NCBI GenBank assembly: GCA_022559985.1
Contig: JAFJTR010000022.1
Location: 248,001-312,000, forward strand
Origin: Parastagonospora avenae f. sp. tritici 18332-5
Lineage: Eukaryota > Ascomycota > Dothideomycetes > Pleosporales > Phaeosphaeriaceae
Length of the DNA stretch: 64,000 nt
Direction: 5' to 3'
Below are positions 9,412 to 20,021 of this stretch, in pieces. A program made the position numbers and the translations under genes. The notes below the pieces were generated by a model, which was not told where the DNA came from, made no database searches, and saw nothing but the letters and a program-made list of their open reading frames with translations. The first letter of the stretch is position 1. Every line of letters begins with the position of its first letter.

Positions 9412-11518
9412 TCATATGTAATCAGGTTTCGTCCCGCCCATCTTCTCCCACAACTCCCCCACCCCCGCCCTCTCCGCCGGCAACATACTATACTGCAGAC
9501 TATACAACGACCGCCGATTCATCGGCGGCACGAACTCGCCGCTCGCCAGACTCAAGAACACCCCGGGTGCAAAATAATGCTTGCGGATGCGCCCGCCTAG
9601 TTCAAAGTACGGGTTGAACATGGCCCGCAGCGACAGCGGGACGGACGTGAGGCGCACATATGCCGAGTGAGGATGGGAAGGGTGTAAAAGCTGGAAGGAT
9701 ATACCGCCCGGTAAACGCGCGGGATCTTTGAGGCGCAACATGACGGCGAAAAGCGGGAAGTGATTGAGGCATGCAAGCCCGATTTCCAGCCCTGCTTTGA
9801 GCGCGATGACAGCGACGCGCGCACACGCGAACGTTAGATAAAACACCCACACGGTCGGCAGCAGGAAGAACTGCAGCGTGAAGAGCACAGTGCCGAGAAG
9901 CAGCTGATCGAGATCGTACGCGCACGAGTCGATGCGGTGGCGCAGGACGTTGCGCTTCTTGCCGCGGAAGAGGTGGAAGAGGGATATCATGATGGTCAGT
10001 TGCCAGTGGAAGATGCGCGCGGAGGCGATGTAGAAGGCGTAGATGTGCAGGGTGAGCAGGGAGACGAGGTCCATGAAGAGCGAGATGGGCATGGTGGCGC
10101 CGGCGAAGGAGGAGAGACTGAGGAGTTTGATGAAGAGGGGGAGGTGTGGGCGGAGGAAGGATATGCAGCCTGGAGGCGTTAGCAAGTCGATTTTTGGATA
10201 AGAGAGAGGTGCTATACCGGCCCAGTAGTCGATGACCCAGAGGAACAGGTCTCCTAGGAAGTCGGCGAGTTCGTTGTTCAGTTTCAGTCCACCGGGCGAG
10301 CCCATGAGCCAGATGATCATTCGCCGCAGTCCGTCTATAGACCAGGTGCTGAAGATCATGTCGATGTTGTCAGCGACGGCCTCAGAGTTATCCGTGATAT
10401 ATGAGGCTACGGCAATGCCCATGATTATGTCATTCGCGACCAGCCATAGACTGTTGTAAAATCGAATATAGTCTGGATGGCTATTGGTAATGCTACCCCA
10501 GCTGGTTCGCCGTTTTCGCAGAGTAAGGTATTGGATCGGCCAGTAGCAAAACTGCTGCAGGCGAATGTCGATCTGCTGGGCAGTTGCAGACATGTCCTTG
10601 AGGGCGGGCCCGTCTGGTGAAGCTGCTGGACGCCAGTGTAGTACTCGCAATACGACTTCTGCAGCTACGCGGTTGGCCATCAAGATTGATACAAAGACTT
10701 GCCCGAGTATAGGCCACAGCCACACATGGACAATGTAGCTCAGTGCCATGTACACATAGTCCCATAAATCATTGGCAGAATCAGCCACGCGCTCACTAAC
10801 GCTTTGGGACCGGTTCATGCGCCTGCCAATCATGCCAATATTCTGCTGCAGTAGTGCATTGATCTCCCATGAACAGTTGACTTGCTCAATGAGCATGGGA
10901 AGCGCGGCCTCTTTCTGCGATGGTAGCCGAGATATGACCGTGTGGAGCTTGAGCTTCTCTACAAGCCTTGCCTTCCGCTGGCGCTCCTTTTCCTCTTCTT
11001 CAAATGCAGCGTCCCATGACGGGTGTCGGATCTTGTCGTCCAGAGCCAGCGCAATGGGCGTCAAGGATAGGTATTGCATGCGCGCAGGCCGTGGTCGGTC
11101 GTATACGATGATCTGAGCTAACATGGAAGTCCCCTCAGCAGTATCTAGACGAGGCAACCGGGTCGCTCGATCGATGCGAAAGGTGAGGAGCTGTGATTCG
11201 GGCTGGCCCGTCACTGCTTTGGGGTCCACGACACCGAGCGCGTGCAGGGCAGTGTGACCGCATCTTCCAAGCAGGTCGTGGATATTGTGCGGGCTATTTT
11301 GCAAAAGTCTACCGACTGCAAGAGCATTCTCTACATGCCGGTGCTGGTCTCTATTAGCCACAGCTTGTATAATATCCAGCTAGCGGTTCACGCACCTCTA
11401 CTCCGTGCAGTATGGCGACGACGAAGAGGTCTGTCGCGGAGTTTTGGAAGCCCACTAGGATTCCAGGAGACATATTGAGGGGCGCATCTGATGGCCAAAA
11501 TACGCGCATCAACCCCAT
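9412..11518 (-). CDS. GPI1: GPI-GlcNAc transferase subunit Gpi1 (PIG-Q)
   Basis: The main exon runs from about 11348 to 9412. A first exon from ATG 11518 (MGLMRVFWPSDAPLNMSPG) ends near 11392-11396. The junction 11349-11391 (donor GTGAAC, 43 bp) keeps phase; a nearby donor at 11395 is the alternative. The frame stays open across 10170-10217, but that 48-bp stretch has a perfect donor, a GCTAAC branch point and a CAG acceptor, so it is probably an intron. The Gpi1 domain is clear: HVENAL near the start, then many membrane segments (LILMANR, FYNSLWLVANDIIMGIAVASYI, LLGTVLFTLQFFLLPTVWVFYL) and the tail MFNPYFELG. It acts in the ER complex that makes GlcNAc-phosphatidylinositol. Its start is only 32 bp after the stop of the upstream small gene. 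Confidence 0.88.
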
Positions 11519-11550
11519 TTGTGTGCCCATATCCCCATCCTGCTACCCCA

Positions 11551-11878
11551 CTAGAACGAGCCGCGCCGTTTGAGCTGCTCGCGCGCAGAAATGCCGGTGC
11601 CTACGGTTCGAGGATGCTACGACTATTAGCTTTTCTTCCATGTGATACCGCATAATTCCGCTAACCAGCTCTGTCTCTTGTGCTGCGAGATGTGCGAAAG
11701 GAAGGACCAGTACGACGAAGACCACTGTCAACAGTCCAAAGCCTTTCGCAGCCCTTGTGATTACTCCGTGGTCCCAGGCGAAGATGGCAAGCTCGTAAAG
11801 GCGAGTCGCAAGGTCCCAGCGTGCAGTCGAGTAGCCCGCGACAAAGATTCCGAGTGTGAGTATGGAGAATGCGTGCAT
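11551..11878 (-). CDS. Small two-helix membrane protein directly upstream of GPI1
   Basis: Exon 1 runs 11878-11666. Reading through gives 111 aa ending at 11543. Splicing 11665-11617 (49 bp, GTTAGC donor, GCTAAT branch point, TAG acceptor) instead gives 92 aa ending in a basic tail, SAREQLKRRGSF, with its stop at 11551-11553; I prefer the spliced form. Two hydrophobic segments (FSILTLGIFVAGYSTARWDL and GFGLLTVVFVVLVLPFAHLA) flank a conserved-looking loop (LYELAIFAWDHGVITRAAKGF). I recall similar small proteins in other filamentous fungi but know no function. The 32-bp gap to GPI1 on the same strand suggests a shared transcript or overlapping transcription units. A role in GPI synthesis would be pure inference. 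Confidence 0.6.
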
Positions 11879-12594
11879 TTACAGCGTCATGCCAAGCAAT
11901 GTGTTCTAGCTTCGATGGCGGTCGTCTAACGGTACTGAAGGGGCAATGCTGGATCGCGTAGTTTTCCGAGGAACGTAGGGGATATGGAGAGGAGCAACAG
12001 ACGATTCAATGCTCGGTACATAGTGCAGGAGACAGCAACGAGTAGCATATACTGCAACCGTGCCTCTGTTGCGAACGTGGAAGTCCAGATCGTAAATCCA
12101 CGCTAGCTGAGCTAAGTACCATCAGAAGCATGACGGCAACACCACCACTTGAAAGCACACAATACGCGTCTGCAAACGCACATGAGACCTGCAAGCCAGT
12201 GGTAGATTGCAGGTTTCATCAGTCGACTCGTCTCGCCTGATTTCGCATCATCTACACTAACAACCAGGTTTGTCGCTAATTCAAGACTGCTATGCAGCAA
12301 TCAAAATGGGCTCAGGCTGGTCGGCCAGGCTTTACGGGACAGAGCTTCAGTAGGCAAAGGTAATGTTCAAGTATGCGATTTGCACACCATTCACGGTCGA
12401 ACCAGCTCGCATTGAGCAAGCCTCGGCATGTGATTGGCTAGCGCGGAACGCGTTCGCGACTTACGCTCTGCCTCGATCTTTCTTTCAACGTCTCCAACCA
12501 CAACCTTGCGCGCCAACTCTAATAATCCTCTGCTAGGCTTTTTGGAGCACCAGGTGCCAGTTTCGCGTAGACTAGTCTAGACTCGGAGTTCAAC
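11879..12594. other. Intergenic, divergent promoter region
   Basis: About 716 bp separates the minus-strand small membrane-protein gene from the plus-strand nucleoporin gene. No open frame here has coding character, and I see no repeat or RNA gene. Confidence 0.5.
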
Positions 12595-14649
12595 ATGGCC
12601 ATCTGCACCTACTATCAACGTGGTTCCTGTCGCTTTGGAGGCAAGCGAAGAGCTGACCATCTCTCACCCGTTTTCTAACTCGTCTTAGAACAATGTAAAA
12701 ACGAGCATCCAGGAAGTCAGCGCGACTCAGGACGCAGCTCTGGTGGAACTTTTGGCGGAGGCTCAAATAACAACCGCTTCGGTGGATTCAATGGCGACCG
12801 CTACCGCCCAAACCAGCCAAGCGGAACTTTCGGGGGTGCCAGTAAGTATTCTTATCATTTTCGGACTGTCGAGCGTCTCAAGAATTACCACTGTATTTCC
12901 CAACTGGATGCTAATCGGTTGTAGGCAACAGAGATCCAAAGACTTTGCCATACCATTTGGACAAGGCAGACATGAAGATGGACCTTACCGACCAGCGTCC
13001 CATTTATCCCCTGTCTTGTTACGGTCCTGGTCGAGGAGCTCCACGACAGCTGATTGAAGGCCCTGTCGAGATCAGCCCAGAAGAGTTGCGTGTGCGTTAC
13101 TACTCGCAACGACTCGCTGGCAATGAAGCTGTAGCTGTATGTGTCTCTCCCCAGTTTGGCCGTACTTACTAATGCTCCCAAGCAACAAGAAGAGACTGCG
13201 TTGAGTGAGAAGATGCAGCAACAAGTACAGTCCGTCCTCAGCGACCTTGACGGAGCTGTTCGCTATATAGAAGAAGGTGCTGATGTTCATCCCAACCGTA
13301 TTGATCTCGCAAATGGAGCGAAACCATCCGCAGCCCAATCATCGACACCGAATCCCTTCTCACAACCTTCATCTGCGCCAGTATCGCAAGCTGCATCAAA
13401 TCCGTTCATGAAGGCACCAACAGCACCAACTTCAGCATTCGGACAGGCATCCACTCCAGGATCTACCTCCGCCTTTGGCAAGGCTTCTACTCCTGGTTCA
13501 ATGTCGGCCTTTGGTCAGGCCTCCACACCAGGATTCGGCCGACCTGCCTTTGGACAGCCTGCGAATCCAGTCCAAACGACCTCTGCATTTGGCCAGCCTT
13601 CAAACCCCGGCCAGGCTGCCCCTGGCTTTGGTGCAGCCTCCAGTCTCGGAGCGAAAACATCGGCTTTCGGTCAGGCATCAGCAATGGGTGCTGGTGGTGC
13701 TTTCGGTAAACCCGCTTTTGGTGCGTCTGGATTTGGCCAAGCATCGATGCCAGGTGCTGGTAGTGCTTTAGGGCAGAAACCAGCCTTCGGACAAGCGTCT
13801 GCACCAGCTGCGACAACTGGATTTGGTCAGCCAAGCGCTGTGGGACAGCAAGGGAATGCGTTTGGCAAACCAGCCTTCGGACAAAATGCCTTCGGGCAAA
13901 CCTCACAGCCAGCTGCAGGCTCCTCACCCTTTGCACAGTCAGCTCAGTCGGGCGCTTCTCCTTTTGGTGGCCAACCAGCCTCGACATCATCACCGTTTGC
14001 ACAGCAGTCAGCCTCCACAACATCGCCATTTGATCAGCAACCACCTGCCCAGGCATCGCCCTTCGGTCTACAAGCACCAGCTCAAACCTCACCATTTGGG
14101 CAGCAAGCACCTGCTCAAGCCTCGCCTTTTGGCCAACAACCTCAGCAGACACAATCAGCAAGTCCATTTGCTTCGAACCAATCTCAGCAAACAACAGCCC
14201 AGGCCAATCCGTTCGCTTCCGCTGCATCGCAGCAGACCAGCGCATTCGGCAAGCCCAGCCAGCCAGCCTCTGGTACATCACCCTTTGGTGCACCTCAAGC
14301 TCAAGCTGCATCTGCGCCAGCTGCGAATCCTTTCCTACAAAAGCCAGCGGCGACGACTCCGTCGGCTTTCACCAATTCGCCAGCCCCAGCTGCTTCTCCT
14401 TTTGCACAGACGTCCCCGCAGCCCCCGCAACAAGCTCAACCAGCAGCTCCCCCTGGTGCAGCTAAGGAGATTGATCCCAAGGACCGTTTTAAGGAAGGAA
14501 AACCTGAGGAGTACGAGGGTGGGCAAGGACGGATCTTGGAGGAGATCTACAGGCGTGTCGGTCAACTGGGACGTTTCAACGATGACGAGGAGGTCCCGCT
14601 GACGCCACCGAAGTGCGAGTGGATCGTGCCGATTCCGCTGCAGTCTTAG
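12595..14649 (+). CDS. NUP42: NUP42-like nucleoporin: CCCH zinc finger plus FG repeats
   Basis: Predicted exons 12595-12640, 12689-12841, 12925-13136 and 13183-14649 give 625 aa. The first intron (12641-12688) uses a GC donor (AG/GCAAGC) with a CTAAC branch point; the other two are GT-AG. The joined N-terminus forms a CCCH finger, CTYYQRGSCRFGEQCKNEH (C-x7-C-x5-C-x3-H), which is split by the GC-AG intron. After a mixed region and a short coiled segment (LSEKMQQQVQSVLSDLD) come dozens of FG repeats, mostly SAFGQ, PAFGQ and SPFGQ types. A conserved C-terminal block (ILEEIYRRVGQLGRFND) closes the protein. NUP42-type proteins sit on the cytoplasmic side of the pore and assist mRNA export with Gle1/Dbp5. 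FG repeats alone are shared by many nucleoporins; the finger makes this call. Confidence 0.88.
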
Positions 14650-14992
14650 TGAGGTGCGGAGGTACAGGCATAGCAACGGCGTTTTCGACGTATTGAGACA
14701 TCACATCAGTCAACGTGAGACTATAACTATAGACATGAAATAGCAATGACACTGGAGTCAGGGTACAGCAGTTTTGGTGTGCAATCTACAGGCATTCTAG
14801 TTGCGAAGAGGGTGACTTGCTAAGTACTGAATGATGATACACGAGTCACAAGATACGGCAATCGATTTGATACAGCTAATTACTGTACCTATGAAAAGGT
14901 TGTCGATCTGCGACAGAAGAGGTTAGCGTACACTTAACGTTATCGATAAGGAGCCAGATGTCGGAAAAAGTTCACGACATTCTCAGTCCGCT
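14650..14992. other. Intergenic between two plus-strand genes
   Basis: 343 bp holding the nucleoporin 3' end and the helicase promoter. Nothing else is evident. Confidence 0.5.
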
Positions 14993-17495
14993 ATGCAACC
15001 CAAACCACAACCGAACATGTCGATATATAAGAATGTCGAGCTCCAAGTTGCAGATACGACTGCAAAGGATGTGTCTATGAAGCAAGGGAAAAAAAGAAAG
15101 AGAGCTGTGCCGAAGAGTGAAGAAACACTTGAAGCCGCTGCAGCATTGCTTGAAGACACCGACAAGAAAGCAGGATTCAAGGTCAACGCCAGCGCAAAAT
15201 CACACGTGGTTTTCGAAGAAGAAGATGGTAAGGGCGTTGTCAAAGTTAAGAAACACGCCAGCGCGGACGCGAAATCAAAATCGGAAGAACCTCGCCAACA
15301 CGCCAAGTCAAACTCGACAAGCCAAAAGTCACGACAACCAGACAAACTCAGGAGTAAACAGTCTGGTCCAGCACAACGGTCCAAACATCGCGAAAGTGTA
15401 CCTCATCATCTCATCAAGAAACGCGATGCGTTATTACCCGTCCGCAAGGCGCTGCCAATCTGGTCGCAAGCAGACACGATTAAAGCATCGCTGAAGAAGA
15501 ACAACGTCCTCGTACTTACAGGAGAAACCGGTTCCGGAAAGTCAACCCAAGTCCCACAGTTCCTTCATAGCGAACCTTGGTGTACGAAATGTATAGCCAT
15601 CACACAGCCTCGTCGAGTCGCAGCGATCTCTCTGGCCCGCCGTGTTGCAGAGGAGATGGGCAGCTTTATGGGAAGTCAAAGCCCGACCGCCAAAGTTGGC
15701 TATAGCGTTCGTTTTGACAATGCTACGGGACCGGAAACGAAAGTCAAATTCCTTACTGAGGGTATGCTGCTGCAAGAGATGCTAAGAGATCCGGCGATGT
15801 CGCAGTATAGCGCGATTGTGGTGGATGAGGTCCATGAACGTAGCGTCAACGTTGATCTGATTCTGGGCTTTTTGAAGAATCTTGTCGCGGATATGGAGAG
15901 TGGGGCGCAGACTCAGCGGAAGGATCCTTTGAAGGTTGTGATCATGAGTGCTACGGCCGATGTCGAGAGTCTGGTTCAGTTCTTCGGGAATAGGGAGACT
16001 CCTGCAGCGCCGAGCGCAGATAACAAGGTGGAGAGGCAGATATCCACGTGTTTTGTGGAGGGTCGACAGTATCCCGTCAAGACGACATACTTGCCTGAGC
16101 CGACACAGGATTGGGTCGAGGCTGCGCTGAAAATCATTTTTCAGATTCATTACAAAGAGCCATTGCCTGGCGACATTCTGGTGTTTCTCACGGGTCAAGA
16201 CACTATTGAAGGGCTCGAGAAGCTGATCAATGATTACGCGGAGGGAATGGATAAGGATGTACCTAAGGTGAGTTGATGTACAATCTTCTCTACTACAATC
16301 ATCATGAAACTGACAAATGGACCAGCTGCTTGCGCTTCCGCTTTTCGCTGCATTGCCACAACACGCACAGCAACGCATCTTCCAGCCAACACCATATCGG
16401 ACTCGAAAAGTCATTCTCGCTACCAATATTGCAGAAACCTCAGTCACCGTGCCTGGCGTCCGCTATGTGATCGACTGTGGCAAGTCCAAGGTCAAGCAGT
16501 TCCGCAACCGTCTAGGCCTAGAATCGCTCCTTGTCAAGCCAATCTCGAAATCTGCTGCAATACAACGCCAAGGTCGTGCTGGTCGTGAGGCAGCCGGACA
16601 CTGCTATCGACTTTACACAGAGGACGGCTTCAAGGCCATGGAAGAGCGAACAACCCCAGAGATCCTGCGCTGCGACTTGAGCCAGGCTATTCTGACGATG
16701 AAAGCGCGGGGTGTGGATGACGTGCTAAACTTCCCTTTCCTCGACCGACCGCCGCGTGAAGCACTGGAGAAAGCACTACTTCAACTTTTGCACCTGCAAG
16801 CACTATCAGAGGACGGCAAAGTCAGCGAAATTGGCCTCAAGATTGCCAAATTCCCCTTGACGCCCACATTAGGACGCGTCTTAGTCGAAGCAGCAAAACC
16901 CGAGCGCGACTGCCTCCTCGACGCTATCGACATCATCTCCGCCCTAAGCGTCGAAAACGTCTTCTTGAACCTCGTGACGGAAGAGCGCAAAGAAGAAGCC
17001 GAAGAAGCGCGCCGCGAGATCTACCGCCGAGAAGGTGATCATCTTACTTTACTAGTCACAGTCCAGCGCTACGCCGAAGAACGCACAGATCGCAAATCGT
17101 GGTGCGAGAAACATTTTGTATCTCACCGCGCGATGCAGAATGTCATGAACATTCGGAAACAACTACAACAGCAATGCACAGCTCTCAAAATGCTATCGAA
17201 AGACGATATCAACGAAGAGGCCTCTTCTGCGCCATCGGAAGCTAGAAGCCAGGCGATTCTGCAATGTATGCTGCGAGGCTTCATATCAAATACTGCGCGC
17301 TTGATGCCTGATGGGAGTTACAAAACACTCATGGGCAACCAGACTGTGGCTATTCATCCCAGCTCCGTGCTGTTTGGCAGGAAAGTTGAAGCAATCGTGT
17401 TCAACGAATTCGTGTTTACCGGAAAAGCATGGGCGCGAGGAGTCAGTGCAGTGCAATTAGACTGGGTGTCTGAAGTCGTCGACGCAATCATGTAA
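14993..17495 (+). CDS. DEAH-box RNA helicase (DHX33/Prh1-like) with DEVH motif
   Basis: Two exons, 14993-16267 and 16326-17495 (58-bp GT-AG intron), give 814 aa. A basic N-terminal tail (KKRKRAVPK) suggests nuclear or nucleolar location. Helicase motifs follow in order: Walker A GETGSGKST at residue ~177, TQPRRVAA, motif II as DEVH at ~278 instead of DEAH, SAT, and after the intron TNIAETSVTVPGV and QRQGRAGREAAG. Then come the winged-helix/ratchet (HA2) region and the OB-fold C-terminus (HPSSVLFGRK, NEFVFTGKAW). The short N-terminus and overall length fit the DHX33/Prh1 type better than the splicing or Dhr1 types, but that subfamily call is from memory. A second ATG at 15017 could also serve as start. 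It ends 42 bp from the convergent kelch gene. Confidence 0.85.
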
Positions 17496-17537
17496 TATTC
17501 CCATTTAGCCACTTCTCACAATGCAAATACACATTAT

Positions 17538-19620
17538 CTATCGTCGCCGTCCCACTCCCCCTCCACCCCCTTCCTTATCCGCAAGACTAACCACCTCCCC
17601 AATCCCCGCCGCCTCCTGCTCATCCTCCAGCGCGCGGATCTCCTCGCGGCAATCCCACCACTTCTCCTCCGACCGCTCAAACGCAAGCTTCTTGATCTCC
17701 TTGGGACTCTTCTCGCCCGTCTTCCCACGGAACGCAAGATCGTCAATGATGACATTCTGCCACGCCTCCGACGTGCGCGCGTAAAACTCCCGCAGCGACT
17801 CGAACGGCCTGGGATGCGGCAGCGTGTCCGTAAGCGCAGAGATTTCTTCCTCGGGAGCTTCATCGACTGGCACGATGGCAGGAGAGTCCGTGGCGCTGGT
17901 AGGTGCAGTGGACGCGTCGTCTTCGTCACCCGACTCCTCCTCGTCTTCGGAATCATCTTCGTCGTCCTCGGAATCCGCCTCGTCATCGCTGCCCTGCCAG
18001 TCCTCCAGCTCGCGCTTGAATATCTCCACCACGCCGTCCAGATGATTCAAATTGACGCTCCACATCTCGTCGAAAGTGTATTCCCGATCACCCTTTTCGT
18101 ACGTGCCGCCGAAGATGTACAAGTTATCGCCCTGCACGGTGAGCGCGGCGTTGAAGCGCGGATGCGGGAACTCGTAAGTTCGCGGGTTTTCAATCTTCTC
18201 GACTTCTGCTTCTTCAGGCTCATCGTTTTTGGGCTGTTCGTCGTCGGAATCGAGCGACGCGGCGCCGGCTTTCATCTCCAGCGCCTTGAGGTTGGCGAGG
18301 AGTTCTTCTTCGTCGGCCTTGCCGCGCGCGCGGCGACTGACGTTGGCTTGCTGCGCGGCCTTTTTGTTCGCGTTAGTTTTGGGGCGACGGAGAGTGAGTG
18401 GGACGTAGCGGTTTCGCTCGATGTTCCAGACGAATGCCTGGTTGAAGAATTCGGAATCGATGGCTTCTTCGCTGTCCTCGACATCGTGCACACCGCCGAA
18501 CAAGACGCCGCGGCCTTTGTGGTATGCCATTGTGGCGCCTGCGCGCAACGGGTTGGGCGCGTTGGCGGGCTTTTTGCGCTTCTCCCATGATACGGTGGGG
18601 AGGGTGGCTGGTGTTGCGTCCGCGGGGGGAGGCGTGATGCGTAGATACCAGCTGTCGTCGTGGACTTTGGGCTTGAGGACCATGCGATTTGCTGGCCCGC
18701 CGCCACTGCTCTTTTTGCCTTTGCCTTGTTGTTGCTGTTTAACTCCAACTGCTGTCTTGACGCGCGAGTAGCCGCCGTAGATGACAGCGCCTTGGTCGTG
18801 GGGTAGGAGGGTGAAACTTGATCGTGCGTCTGGGACTGCGCGTCCTGCTTGGAGTTTTGGCGTGTGCCATGTGAAGTTGACACAGTCATAGATCCATAAA
18901 TCATTCAGATACTTCGTCGTTGCCGAAGTGTCCTGAAAGCCTCCGAATAAGATGACATACTGCTTGTAACCGACCATGCGATGGCCACTACGCGCGGGTG
19001 GTGCAGATGCTTTACCCTTGCTCTCTATTCTTGTCCACTCTCTTTCGGTGGGATCTAGCTTCCAGAAGTCATTGTAGTGGTAGAACGTGCCCTGTTTGGG
19101 CGAGCTGAACTCGCCACCGAACAAATAGATGTCCTTGGTGTTGGCACCACGACACCAAGCGTGACCAGATCGTGGTAGTGGCGAATTTGGCGACGTGACC
19201 TTTTTCCAGGAGTCTTGCTTGATGTTGTAGACCAACAAGTCATTGAAGAACTTTGCAGTTGCTCCGTTGAAGTACTCTCCACCAAACAAGAACAACTCGT
19301 TCTCGTTGGCTGGACTTGCAATTATTGTAGCCGATGTCCTTGCTGCTGGAGGCTCTGATGGCACTTCCTGTGATTGAAATGAGCAAAACGACTCAAGAAG
19401 AATGTGGGAAATTACCTACCGTAATAGCGAGGAATTGCTCCTGCTCTTTCGCATACTGAGCTAGTACAGCGTCGAGATCAACGTCTTCGGCATCAGAATC
19501 AACCTCTTGTATCTTGCCCGCGACTTTTTTATCCTTCTTTCCAGCTTTCTTCTCTTGCTTTGCGGCTTTAGCAGCCTTGACTGCCGCCTTGTTACCCGCC
19601 TTCTTCTTGTCTTTTACCAT
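17538..19620 (-). CDS. KEL3: Kelch-repeat protein (KEL3/KLHDC4 type)
   Basis: Exons 19620-19420 and 19367-17538 are joined across a 52-bp intron, giving 676 aa. The start is a lysine/alanine-rich basic segment (KAAKAAKQEKKAGKKDKK). Kelch blades follow, each with the FGGE/FGG-type turn: LFLFGGEYFNG, IYLFGGEFSSP, VILFGGFQDT, GVLFGGVHDVED and LYIFGGTYEKG. The C-terminal third has a long Asp/Glu/Ser tract (DDEADSEDDEDDSEDEEE) and then a domain with HPRPFESLREFYARTSEAWQ that is typical of this subfamily as I recall it. The propeller probably binds partner proteins; the molecular role is poorly defined. Confidence 0.85.
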
Positions 19621-20021
19621 TTTGCCGATTTATTTCGCGACGTCGAATGCGAAAGAGGCGATTTTTTGGCAGTTGCCCCACTGTGACCACAAAATTCAGA
19701 AACAACGGTTGGAAAGCTTGAGTTGAGGCTGATGAGAGTCACTGTGTCGCGAAAATGGCTAGAAGTTTGTCAAAGCTGATGTAGGTTCCCACATCAATTG
19801 TTGTGGTGTAGATTTACTAGAAGCGGCGGGTTGTGTCATGGTGGGATGAACATGTTCTGGCGAATCAGCGCTTCGGGCACCGCTTGATTCCCCACTTATT
19901 TGCAATCGCGCATGAAGAGCTAATAAAGTGTGAATGTGAGGCCAAAAGTCACCATGGTCATTTAGAAGTGCTATGTAACCTTATAAAGATTATTGAAATC
20001 ATTTCAGCAATGAAACCATCC
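19621..20021. other. Intergenic between two minus-strand genes
   Basis: 401 bp that holds the KEL3 promoter and the esterase 3' end. No additional feature is seen. Confidence 0.5.

Noticed and set aside
13487..14311. 274-aa minus-strand frame opposite the nucleoporin
   Set aside because: It is a mirror of the FG-repeat codons; repeats on one strand naturally keep the other strand open.
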